Source: RGIG3701 sp030530205 (GTDB lineage: Bacteria; Planctomycetota; Planctomycetia; Pirellulales; Thermoguttaceae). From it: a stretch of DNA of 64,000 bases. A program made the position numbers and the translations under genes. Location of the stretch: contig JAUMVK010000015.1 of the NCBI GenBank assembly GCA_030530205.1, positions 16,493 to 80,492 of the forward strand. The letters run 5' to 3'. A model generated the notes under the pieces. That model saw only the letters and a list, made by a program, of their open reading frames with translations, had not been told where the DNA came from and ran no database searches. Shown here piece by piece: positions 7,489 through 14,986 of this stretch. How positions within the stretch are numbered: position 1 is the stretch's first letter; every line of letters starts with the position of its first letter.

Positions 7489-8100
7489 ATGAACGTTTTC
7501 ATCCTTTGCATTTTTGCTTTGGTTCCGTTTCATAATGCCTCGGTTCATGAGGCCAAACTGACTGTATGCCCGGATTTCGCGCAGGTGCTCCGTTTTGAAA
7601 ACGAGATCAGGTCGTATAAAATTCCCGCCGAATCTGCGGCTCCCGAGGAGGAAACGGCCTCAGTGCCGGAAACGGCTTCAACGCTGGAGTCGGTTTTAGA
7701 GCAGGAAACTGCTTCAGCGCCGGAAACAGTTTCAGACCCGATTCCTGTCGGACATCTTGAACCTGAAATTGTGCCCGAACTTTCCCCAAAACCAGAGCAG
7801 CAAATCACAGAACTGAAAAAAGCCGAGGAGCCTGCGACGCTGGAAATTCCAGAGCAACTGGTTCCTCCGCCTCCATCATCGTCGGGAAAAGTGGAGTTTG
7901 CCGCAGCCGAGGAACCCATCGGGACCGTTTCACAAACTCCCGTGGAGTCAAAAACGGCGGACTCGGTTCCGTCTGACGTGCCGATTCGCCGGCCTTGGGG
8001 GATCCTGACTTTTTTCATTTTCCTGCTTCTGCTCTCTGTCAGCGCAAACGTTTTTCTGGGCTGGCAGTTGATTGAAACTCGAATGGCCAAAATCAAATGA
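7489..8100 (+). CDS. Glu/Pro-rich protein with C-terminal membrane anchor, unknown function
   Basis: 203 residues, not recognised. The first 20 residues are hydrophobic (MNVFILCIFALVPFHNASV) and may be a weak signal sequence. Residues 45-160 are low-complexity, dominated by Glu, Pro, Ser, Thr and Ala with imprecise ETAS/PET repeats. A single strong membrane segment lies near the C-terminus (WGILTFFIFLLLLSVSANVFLGW, about 168-190), followed by a short basic tail. The start has GGAG at proper spacing. The next gene starts 38 bp later and is probably co-transcribed with it. The architecture suggests a tethered spacer or scaffold rather than an enzyme. Confidence 0.7.
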   Translation: MNVFILCIFALVPFHNASVHEAKLTVCPDFAQVLRFENEIRSYKIPAESAAPEEETASVPETASTLESVLEQETASAPETVSDPIPVGHLEPEIVPELSPKPEQQITELKKAEEPATLEIPEQLVPPPPSSSGKVEFAAAEEPIGTVSQTPVESKTADSVPSDVPIRRPWGILTFFIFLLLLSVSANVFLGWQLIETRMAKIK

Positions 8101-8138
8101 TCCTGTAAACGCCTGACTTGAGTTTAAGGAGTTTTCCT

Positions 8139-8894
8139 ATGAAAAAGATGATTTTTTCTCTCGTACTTTGTCTTTCTGGTGTTTTGCTTGCCGCACCTGG
8201 TGACCGGCCGGGAGACGATTTCACTCCGACACTGGTCGGACCGCTTTCCATGCCGTCCGTAGTGACGGGTGAACCGGCCAAATCAGTCGAAAGTTCACCG
8301 CTGGAAGCGTCCAATCCCGGAACGCTTTTCCACCCCCAGCGTCAACCCTCGAAAAACCTCTGGGCCGATTCCTGGCTTTTCAATATGGTTCCACTGCTCG
8401 ACCCGGAAGGGAAGCAGCTTCCCGAAACCGAGGAAACGGAATCCCTCACGGCAGAGCAGCGTCTGAAAAAATTCATTCAGGTGGAAGAGTGGTACGGAGC
8501 CGCCCCGCCGCCGCTTACGGGAAAGTACGTGCTTGTGGACTTTTCGGCCTCGTGGTGCCCCGCCTGCCGCCGTGAAATCGTCGAACTGAACCACTGGTTC
8601 CAGAAATTCGGGAAGGAACTGGTCGTCATTTCGATTTACGAAACGGATCGGACTTCGATCGATAATCTGGCGGGTGCGTACAAAGGGAAGGACCTCCAGT
8701 ACTACGTCGGGATCGACACAAAACGCCGGACTGCCAATGCGCTGGGAGTTTTCGGGATCCCTCACGCGGTTCTGATCGAGCCGCTCTATGGTGGTGTGAT
8801 TTGGGAAGGAATGCCGAACCAGCCCGGTTACGAACTGACCGACGAGATCATCGAAAAAGTGCTGGAAATCGGGCGCAAAGTCAGCCAAAGATAA
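8139..8894 (+). CDS. Exported TlpA-like thioredoxin-fold protein
   Basis: 251 residues. The start MKKMIFSLVLCLSGVLLAAPG is a signal peptide preceded by AAGGAG (8126-8131); an earlier in-frame ATG at 8118 would spoil both. A linker of about 100 residues without recognisable domain precedes a thioredoxin fold (about 118-245). This carries the redox motif WCPAC (C140, C143) in VLVDFSASWCPACRREI and the cis-Pro loop FGIPHAVLIEP. Proteins of this class reduce or isomerise disulfides in the periplasm, often for cytochrome c maturation or for a specific exported partner. No ccm gene is nearby, so the partner is unknown. It probably shares a transcript with the preceding Glu/Pro-rich membrane protein. 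Confidence 0.85.
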   Translation: MKKMIFSLVLCLSGVLLAAPGDRPGDDFTPTLVGPLSMPSVVTGEPAKSVESSPLEASNPGTLFHPQRQPSKNLWADSWLFNMVPLLDPEGKQLPETEETESLTAEQRLKKFIQVEEWYGAAPPPLTGKYVLVDFSASWCPACRREIVELNHWFQKFGKELVVISIYETDRTSIDNLAGAYKGKDLQYYVGIDTKRRTANALGVFGIPHAVLIEPLYGGVIWEGMPNQPGYELTDEIIEKVLEIGRKVSQR

Positions 8895-8923
8895 AAACGA
8901 ATCGAGAGGATTTTTTTATTTAA

Positions 8924-9760
8924 ATGAAACGCATCGTAAGCATCCAGGACATCTCATCGGTTGGGAAGTGCTCGCTGACCGTGGCTCTTCCCATTATTTC
9001 TGCCATGGGCGTGGAGGCAGGGGTCCTTCCGACGGCCGTCCTTTCGACCCACACCGCGATCCCGGGCTTCACCTTTCACGATTTGACTGGCGAAATTCGC
9101 CCGATTTGCGCCCACTGGAAGAAGATGGGGTACACTTTCGACTCGATCTACACCGGCTACCTCGGCTCCTTCGAGCAGCTCGATCTCGTCTCGGAATTCT
9201 TCGATGATTTCGGGAAAGACTCCCTCATCTTCATCGACCCGGTGATGGGTGATTACGGCCGGCTTTACTCGGGCTTCACCCTGGATTTCGTTCGTGAGAT
9301 GGCGAGGCTCTGCGCTCGTGCGGACGTGATCGTTCCGAACATGACCGAGGCGACGTTCATGACGGGCCTCGAATACCGTGAGGACGGTCAGTACGACCTG
9401 GTTTTCGTGCAGGACCTTCTGCGCCGGCTATGCGATTTAGGGCCGAAAAACGCCGTTTTGACAGGTGCGTCTTTTGCCCCTGAACTGGTCGGTTTTGTGG
9501 GGCTGAACGCTGAGTCCGGCGAGTTCTTCTCGTACATGACGGAACGTATTCCCAATTCGTTCCACGGGACGGGCGACATTTTTTCCAGCGCGGCGGTCGG
9601 TGCCCTGATGAACGATTTTACCCTTGCCGATTCCCTTGCGATCGCGGCCGACTACACGCTCGAGTGCATCCGTGAGTCACTCAAAGACCCGGAAGCGCGT
9701 GACTACGGCGTGAATTTCGAGTCGGCGATCCCCTACCTGATCCGCCGCATCGGGAAATGA
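8924..9760 (+). CDS. pdxY: Pyridoxamine/pyridoxal kinase
   Basis: A 278-residue ribokinase-superfamily kinase that phosphorylates pyridoxal or pyridoxamine in vitamin B6 salvage. The N-terminus ISSVGKCSLTVALPIISAMG and LPTAVLSTHTAIPGF are the signature of the pyridoxamine kinase group, which is shorter in the N-terminal lid than PdxK. The anion-hole and catalytic Asp is D218 in FHGTGDIFSSA. IDPVMGDYG and VPNMTEATFMTG are further family blocks. The exact substrate (pyridoxal, pyridoxamine or both) cannot be set from sequence. The gene stands between the thioredoxin and the glycosidase with no functional link evident. Confidence 0.9.
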   Translation: MKRIVSIQDISSVGKCSLTVALPIISAMGVEAGVLPTAVLSTHTAIPGFTFHDLTGEIRPICAHWKKMGYTFDSIYTGYLGSFEQLDLVSEFFDDFGKDSLIFIDPVMGDYGRLYSGFTLDFVREMARLCARADVIVPNMTEATFMTGLEYREDGQYDLVFVQDLLRRLCDLGPKNAVLTGASFAPELVGFVGLNAESGEFFSYMTERIPNSFHGTGDIFSSAAVGALMNDFTLADSLAIAADYTLECIRESLKDPEARDYGVNFESAIPYLIRRIGK

Positions 9761-9848
9761 CCGGTTTCCGTTTCGCGGCCGTTCCATCCAGAGCGGCCGT
9801 TTTCCTCCCTTTTTTCTTCAATCCCTCCATTTCTCCCCACTGAAAACC

Positions 9849-12542
9849 ATGACTCACACGAGGAACTTCCTCCTTTTGCTTTCGTTTTTTCTCCTCCCGG
9901 CTTTCGTTCAGGCCGAGGAAGACCCGCTTGGTCTTTTCCCCTTCTTCACGATGGGCGAAAACATCGCCGACGTTTGGGCTAATCCGTCCCAGCAGAAAAT
10001 AGCCGGCGCCGACGGCCAGGTCGTGGTGGACGGCGACCGTTTCGTCACCTCCGGGAACGGCCAGGAGATCCGCTTCTGGGGCGTGAACTTCTGCGCCTCG
10101 ATGAATTTCCCCGAGAAGGACCAGGCCGTCCGCTACGCGAAGCGGATCGCCAGCTTCGGAATCAACGCGGTCCGGCTCCATCACATGGATAATCGGGAGA
10201 TCTGGGGCAAAAACTTCCCCGACGTCACGACGCTCGACCCGGAAAAACTCGACCGTCTCGACTGGTTCATTTATCAGCTCAAACTCAACGGCGTGTATGT
10301 GAATATTAACCTCCACGTCTCGCGCAAACTCCTCGAGCCGAACGGTTTCAGCCCGCAGGAGGAAGGGACCACGTTCGACAAAGGGGTCGATAATTACGAG
10401 CCGCGAATGATCGCCTTGCAGAAAAAGTACGCCAAAGAGCTCCTTTCGCACGTGAACCCGTACACGAAGATGAGCTACCTGGAGGACCCGTGCATCTGCA
10501 TGATCGAGATCAATAACGAAAACAGTCTGGTCTCGCACTGGTTCTGGGGCAATCTGACGAACATCGGCCCGACCTACACGGCCGAGCTTCAGAAGCAGTG
10601 GAACGCCTGGCTCGTCAAAAAGTACGGCACGACCGAAAAACTCCGCGAAGCGTGGAACTGCCGCACGTACCCGCTCGAGCCGAATCTTGTACCGGACCCG
10701 GGTTTTGACGGCGCGGAGCCTTCCGAAGCCGCCAAAGCCACGAAACTGGTGTGGGACCTGGAGCGCGGAACTTCCGTTTCCGACCTGAAGAAAACGGACG
10801 GCGTGCTGCGTCTGACCGTCGAAAAATGCGGCTCCGTCGCGTGGAATCCCCAGTTCAAAATCTCCAATCTCGCGGTGCAGGAGGGAAAGCCCTACACGGT
10901 AAAATTCCGTGCGCGTGCGCCGAAGCTCGCCCCGGGCACCACGATGCAGCTGAACGTCGCGTGCACCCAGAACCACGACCCGTGGGGCACCGCGGGCCTC
11001 GTCGCCAAGTGGGACGCGACGCCTGAGTGGAGATCCTACGAGTTCCAGTTCACCGGAAAAGCCGACGACGAAAAAACGCGCGTCGTTCTGAGCGGCTTCC
11101 AGCCCGGCGTGTACGAATTCGACGATTTCTCGATCCAGCCCGGCGGCCGCGTCGGTCTGGCCGAAGACGAAACCCTCGAGGCGGGCACGGTCCCGGTCCT
11201 TTTCCGCGGGAAACCGAACATTTCACTCCCGAAAGCCGGCGAAAACGATTTCATCAATTTCATCGTGGACACGGAAACGAACTACTGGCTCGAAATGTTC
11301 CACTACGTGAAGGACGAACTGGGCGCGAAAGCCCCGGTCACCGGCACGCAGATGAATTACGGCTCCCACTGGGCGCAGGCTCAGCTCGACTACTGCGACG
11401 CCCACGCCTACTGGAACCACCCGTCCTTCCCCGGCCGGCCGTGGGACGGCGGAAACTGGAAACTCGGAAACAGTTCGATCTCCAACGCTCTCGGGAACAA
11501 ATACGCGACCGTGACGAGTCTCGCCAACCTCCGGATCCTCGGGAAACCGTACACGATCAGCGAGTACAACCACCCGTACCCGAACCTCTACGGGGCCGAG
11601 GGTTTTCCGCTGCTCGCCTCCATGGCCGCCTTCCAGAACTGGAGCGGGATCTACATTTTCGCGTGGTCGCACAGTAATCACTTCAGCCCCGAAGAAACGC
11701 CCAGCTTCTTTGACATTAAGGGGAACCCGGTCCAGCTCGTCCACATGGCGGCGTGCTGGAACCTTTTCCTCCGCGGCGACGTGCGGGACGCGCGGACCGT
11801 TCCCGACGTGAAGCCGATCGAGTATTTGATGAGCAAAGCCTCCGAGCGGGAGATCTTCTGCAAGCACGGCAACACGCACGCGCCGCTGGGATTCCGGCAT
11901 GAAAACCCGATGCTGACCGCCGTCGGGACGCGAATCGTTGAAAACGCCGACGTTCCACCCAAAGCGGAAGCCTCCGAGCCGCTGACCCAGACGGTCTCAA
12001 GCACCGGCGAGATCCGCTGGAACGGCGAGGTGGAAAACCGCGGGTTCTACCAGATCGACACGCCGAAGACCAAGGTCTTTTCCGGGTTCATCCAGAATCG
12101 GACGTTCCAGTTCGAAAACGGCCCGAGCCTGAAAATCGAGTTTGGGAAAACGATCCTGGACTGGGCAACCGTTTCGCTGACGCAGACGAAACCGAACCAC
12201 TTCCTCCTTTCGGCGACGGGCCTCCAGAAGAACTCCGACTGCGTACTGGGCCTTTACGACGAGGTGGTGAAGGACACGCCGGTGGAGGAGTACCCGAATC
12301 TGATCAACCAGCAGATCACGTTCTGCCAGAAGCGGGGCCACGCGCCGTTGATGTGCGAGGGAATTCCCGCCTCGCTGACGCTTGAAGTCCCCGCCGGCAA
12401 GACGGTCAGGTACTTCCCGCTCGACGGAAGCGCCAGCCGGATGAGCGGGCAGAAAGCCGAAAAAGTCGATGAGACGCACGTCAAAATCTCGATTTCGCCC
12501 GAGTTCAAAACGCTCTGGTACGAGGTCGTGATCGAAGATTAA
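9849..12542 (+). CDS. Large exported GH5-like glycoside hydrolase with internal carbohydrate-binding module
   Basis: An 897-residue secreted enzyme with a signal peptide MTHTRNFLLLLSFFLLPAFVQAEE. Residues 60-270 are the first half of a clan GH-A TIM barrel (IRFWGVNFCAS, FGINAVRLHHMD); the likely acid/base is E224 in MIEINNENS. Residues about 280-430 look like an inserted CBM4/9-type jelly roll (LVPDPGFDGAEP, KPYTVKFRARA, FDDFSIQPGG). The barrel then resumes, with the probable nucleophile E572 in YTISEYNHPYP, and a C-terminal beta-rich region follows. The substrate is unknown; beta-mannan or beta-galactan type activity is common in this clan, but this is inference. An intact frame across the insertion argues against an annotation artefact. 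Confidence 0.82.
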   Translation: MTHTRNFLLLLSFFLLPAFVQAEEDPLGLFPFFTMGENIADVWANPSQQKIAGADGQVVVDGDRFVTSGNGQEIRFWGVNFCASMNFPEKDQAVRYAKRIASFGINAVRLHHMDNREIWGKNFPDVTTLDPEKLDRLDWFIYQLKLNGVYVNINLHVSRKLLEPNGFSPQEEGTTFDKGVDNYEPRMIALQKKYAKELLSHVNPYTKMSYLEDPCICMIEINNENSLVSHWFWGNLTNIGPTYTAELQKQWNAWLVKKYGTTEKLREAWNCRTYPLEPNLVPDPGFDGAEPSEAAKATKLVWDLERGTSVSDLKKTDGVLRLTVEKCGSVAWNPQFKISNLAVQEGKPYTVKFRARAPKLAPGTTMQLNVACTQNHDPWGTAGLVAKWDATPEWRSYEFQFTGKADDEKTRVVLSGFQPGVYEFDDFSIQPGGRVGLAEDETLEAGTVPVLFRGKPNISLPKAGENDFINFIVDTETNYWLEMFHYVKDELGAKAPVTGTQMNYGSHWAQAQLDYCDAHAYWNHPSFPGRPWDGGNWKLGNSSISNALGNKYATVTSLANLRILGKPYTISEYNHPYPNLYGAEGFPLLASMAAFQNWSGIYIFAWSHSNHFSPEETPSFFDIKGNPVQLVHMAACWNLFLRGDVRDARTVPDVKPIEYLMSKASEREIFCKHGNTHAPLGFRHENPMLTAVGTRIVENADVPPKAEASEPLTQTVSSTGEIRWNGEVENRGFYQIDTPKTKVFSGFIQNRTFQFENGPSLKIEFGKTILDWATVSLTQTKPNHFLLSATGLQKNSDCVLGLYDEVVKDTPVEEYPNLINQQITFCQKRGHAPLMCEGIPASLTLEVPAGKTVRYFPLDGSASRMSGQKAEKVDETHVKISISPEFKTLWYEVVIED

Positions 12543-12574
12543 CCCCAAACCCCCATTTCCGGAAAGGATTTTCG

Positions 12575-12955
12575 ATGAATATTCAGACCATTTTCAGCGA
12601 CCAGGCCCCCGCCGCGGTCGGCCCGTACTCCCAGGCGCTTTGCGTGAACGGCTTCCTCTTCGCTTCGGGTCAGATCCCCATTAATCCCGCTACCGGGACG
12701 ATCGACGGCACGACCATCGAGGAGCAGACCCGCCAGGTCATGCGCAACATTGAGGCGGTTCTGACGGCCGCGGGAACGGACTTCGCCCACATCGTGAAAA
12801 CCACGTGCTTCCTGAAGAGCATCGGCGATTTTGCCGCCTTCAATGCCATTTACGGCGAGTACTTCACGAGCCGCCCGGCCCGGTCTTGTGTGGAAGTCTC
12901 GGCCCTCCCCAAAGGAGCGCTGGTCGAAGTCGAAGTGATTGCTGCGCTGGATTAA
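12575..12955 (+). CDS. ridA: RidA-family reactive imine deaminase
   Basis: 126 residues, the full length of the RidA/YjgF family. It hydrolyses reactive enamine/imine intermediates released by PLP enzymes such as threonine dehydratase. The key Arg is R103 in RPARSCVEVSALPKGALVEVE, followed by the conserved Glu119/120; FASGQIPINPATG is the N-terminal signature. AAAGGA lies at good spacing before the ATG. It begins 32 bp after the glycosidase stop and may be co-transcribed, though no functional link is known. Confidence 0.93.
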   Translation: MNIQTIFSDQAPAAVGPYSQALCVNGFLFASGQIPINPATGTIDGTTIEEQTRQVMRNIEAVLTAAGTDFAHIVKTTCFLKSIGDFAAFNAIYGEYFTSRPARSCVEVSALPKGALVEVEVIAALD

Positions 12956-12989
12956 GAAAACCACCTTAAACCCCGAGTACGCGACACCA

Positions 12990-13345
12990 AAGCCCTCCGA
13001 AAACGCCGCACCCGTTCCACTTCCAACCTTTCATTTAAACACGGATTTCACGGATTTAATGGATTGAAAGGATTTGGTTTTCCTTGATCAAAAACCTGAA
13101 AGAAGACGCGAAATTTCATTTCCTTTAAAAAATCCGTGAAAATCCTTTTAATCCGCGGAAATCCGTGTTTAAATGGAGGTTTGAACCAGGCTGCGCTCCC
13201 ACTTGGGCGAAGGATTCAACTCAATATTTCAAAATCCCCATTGATCCGCCCAAATCCGCCTCATCCGCCCGATCCGTGGGGCCTATAGTCGCTGGACGTT
13301 GCGGCGGGCTGGACTTGCCCTCAGGGGCAGGCCCATTTCTCGCCC
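12990..13345. repeat. ACGGATT palindromic element, copy 2, with extended outer arm
   Basis: The core ATTTAAACACGG...CCGTGTTTAAAT spans 13033-13174. The left flank CCCGTTCCACTTCCAACC and right flank GAGGTTTGAACCAGGC extend the symmetry. Further right, 13240-13305 carries the outer-arm word ATCCGTGGGGCCTATAGTCGC, which is also present in the 45920-46395 copy. A short open frame running out of the right arm is conserved between copies only because the repeat is. Confidence 0.85.
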
Positions 13346-13395
13346 ATTTTTCCTTCTTCTGCGGAAAAAAAAGGAAAATTTGCGGAAATGGACGG

Positions 13396-13424
13396 TTGAT
13401 TCTTTTTCCGTTTTGTGGTAAACT
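13396..13424 (+). promoter_or_regulatory. Predicted promoter of the Gfo/Idh gene
   Basis: TTGATT (13396-13401), a 17-bp spacer and TAAACT (13419-13424), about 85 bp upstream of the start codon. It lies just outside the repeat element. Confidence 0.4.
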
Positions 13425-13509
13425 AAAAAAATACGATTTACAAATGGCCCAAAAGTTTTCAAAAACCGCGGGTCATTTCCTCCCCACCCTCTTTTACAGG
13501 AGTTTTTTC

Positions 13510-14790
13510 ATGCAAAATCGCACTTTTGTAACCAAATCCGGCATCGTGCTGGCCGGGGCCGCGGCAGCCGTCGCCTCAAACGCCTACGCTCAGGGAACCG
13601 ACGAAACCATTAAAGCCGTGATCATCGGCTGCGGTGGACGCGGGACCGGTGCCGCCGCCAACTTCCTCAAAAACCCCAACACGAAAATCATCGCCGTGGG
13701 CGACGTTTTCCCGGACCAGAAAGAAGCCGCCCTGCAGCGTTACGGCCTTGGCCCCGAAGCCGGGTTTGACGGTTTCGACGCCTACCGCAAGGCGATCGAC
13801 TACGCCGTAGCGAACGGCGCGGTGTACGCCATCCTCACGACCCCGCCCGGATTCCGCCCGATCCACTACAAATACGCCGTGGAAAAGGGCCTCAACTGCT
13901 TCCTGGAAAAACCGTGCTGCGTGGACTCCTACGGCTACAGAATGCTGATGGACGTGAACAAACTGGCCGACGAGAAAAACCTCAAGGTCGGCGTCGGCAT
14001 GCAGCGCCGCCACCAGCAGACGTACCTCGACGGCATCAGTGAAATTCTGGACGACAAAAAATGGGGCGACATTCTGTACACGCGCGTCTATTGGAACATG
14101 GGCGGGATCCCCGTCCGCGGCACGGGTCAGGAACCGACCGAAATGCAGCGCCAGATCCGCAACCGGTACTACTTCGTCTGGCTCTGCGGCGATAATATTC
14201 TCGAACAGCACGTGCACAACCTGGACATTGGAAACATCATCATGGGAAACCGCGATCCGCTTTACCACCCGACGCAGTGCAACGGGATGGGCGGCCGCGC
14301 TCCGCGTTACTTCGGAGGCCCCACCCCGCGCGTCGGTGAGATCTTCGCGTACCACTTCGTGGAATACGAGTACGCAGACGGCCGCCGGATGTACAGCCAG
14401 AGCCGCCAGGTCGCCGGCACCTGGAACTGCGTGAACGAGTACGCGTGCGGAACCAAAGGAAGCGGACCGGTCGCCCGTGCGAAAAAACGCGGTGAGCAGC
14501 CCCTCGACCCGTACGACGTCGAGCACACCGACCTGATCAACGCGATCAAGCAGAACCAGAAGTACAACGAGGGCTGGGCCGGCGCCACCGCCTCGATGAT
14601 CGGGATCATGGGCCGCATGGCGACCTATTCCGGCCAGGTCGTAACGTGGGATCAGGCCGTGAATAACGGGAAGACCTACATGATTTACGAAAACCACGAC
14701 GCGCTGACGCTCGACAGTGACCCGCCGGTCCTTCCGAACGCCGACGGTCTTTACGACGCGCCAATCCCCGGCGTGAGCAAAGACGTTTGA
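13510..14790 (+). CDS. Exported Gfo/Idh/MocA-family oxidoreductase
   Basis: A 426-residue NAD(P)-dependent dehydrogenase-like protein. The start at ATG 13510 (after an AGGAG-like site) gives an export-type N-terminus, MQNRTFVTKSGIVLAGAAAAVASNAYA, similar in position to the Tat signals of planctomycete homologues but lacking the twin Arg. The Rossmann fold starts at AVIIGCGGRGTGAA (about 36-49), and the family motif FLEKPCCVDS contains the conserved EKP. The C-terminal half is the alpha/beta substrate domain. A longer reading frame reaches back to 13165 only because it enters the upstream repeat. The substrate is probably a sugar or cyclitol, but this is not determinable here. Confidence 0.9.
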   Translation: MQNRTFVTKSGIVLAGAAAAVASNAYAQGTDETIKAVIIGCGGRGTGAAANFLKNPNTKIIAVGDVFPDQKEAALQRYGLGPEAGFDGFDAYRKAIDYAVANGAVYAILTTPPGFRPIHYKYAVEKGLNCFLEKPCCVDSYGYRMLMDVNKLADEKNLKVGVGMQRRHQQTYLDGISEILDDKKWGDILYTRVYWNMGGIPVRGTGQEPTEMQRQIRNRYYFVWLCGDNILEQHVHNLDIGNIIMGNRDPLYHPTQCNGMGGRAPRYFGGPTPRVGEIFAYHFVEYEYADGRRMYSQSRQVAGTWNCVNEYACGTKGSGPVARAKKRGEQPLDPYDVEHTDLINAIKQNQKYNEGWAGATASMIGIMGRMATYSGQVVTWDQAVNNGKTYMIYENHDALTLDSDPPVLPNADGLYDAPIPGVSKDV

Positions 14791-14804
14791 GCCTTTCGGT
14801 TTTA

Positions 14805-14934
14805 AGTAGTCAGTAGTCTGTGGTCAGCGTTTCGGCCGCGCCGAAATATGGTTTTCAGTTCCTCAACTACCAACTGAAAACTGAAAATTCTTTTCTGCCA
14901 AAGGCAGAACGCTGACTACTGACCACTGACTACT
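14805..14934. repeat. AGTAGTCAGTAGTC inverted repeat with nested hairpin
   Basis: The left arm 14805-14832 (AGTAGTCAGTAGTCTGTGG...) pairs with the right arm 14908-14934 (...CCACTGACTACT). Inside it TTTTCAGTT and AACTGAAAA form a second hairpin at about 14850-14880. It is the only copy of this family in the window. Confidence 0.85.
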
Positions 14935-14986
14935 TTTTCGGCGCAGCCAAAACACTTTAATTCTTCGCTTACGGAGGCCCCGACCC

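Noticed and set aside
9681..10976. Minus-strand open frame of 431 codons
   Set aside because: Antisense to pdxY and the GH5-like gene, with the composition of a shadow frame.
13165..13509. N-terminal extension of the Gfo/Idh protein starting MFKWRFEPG
   Set aside because: The extension reads out of the ACGGATT repeat; similar MFKLRFEP starts occur at 29460 and 54108 for the same reason. The real start has a signal-like N-terminus at 13510.
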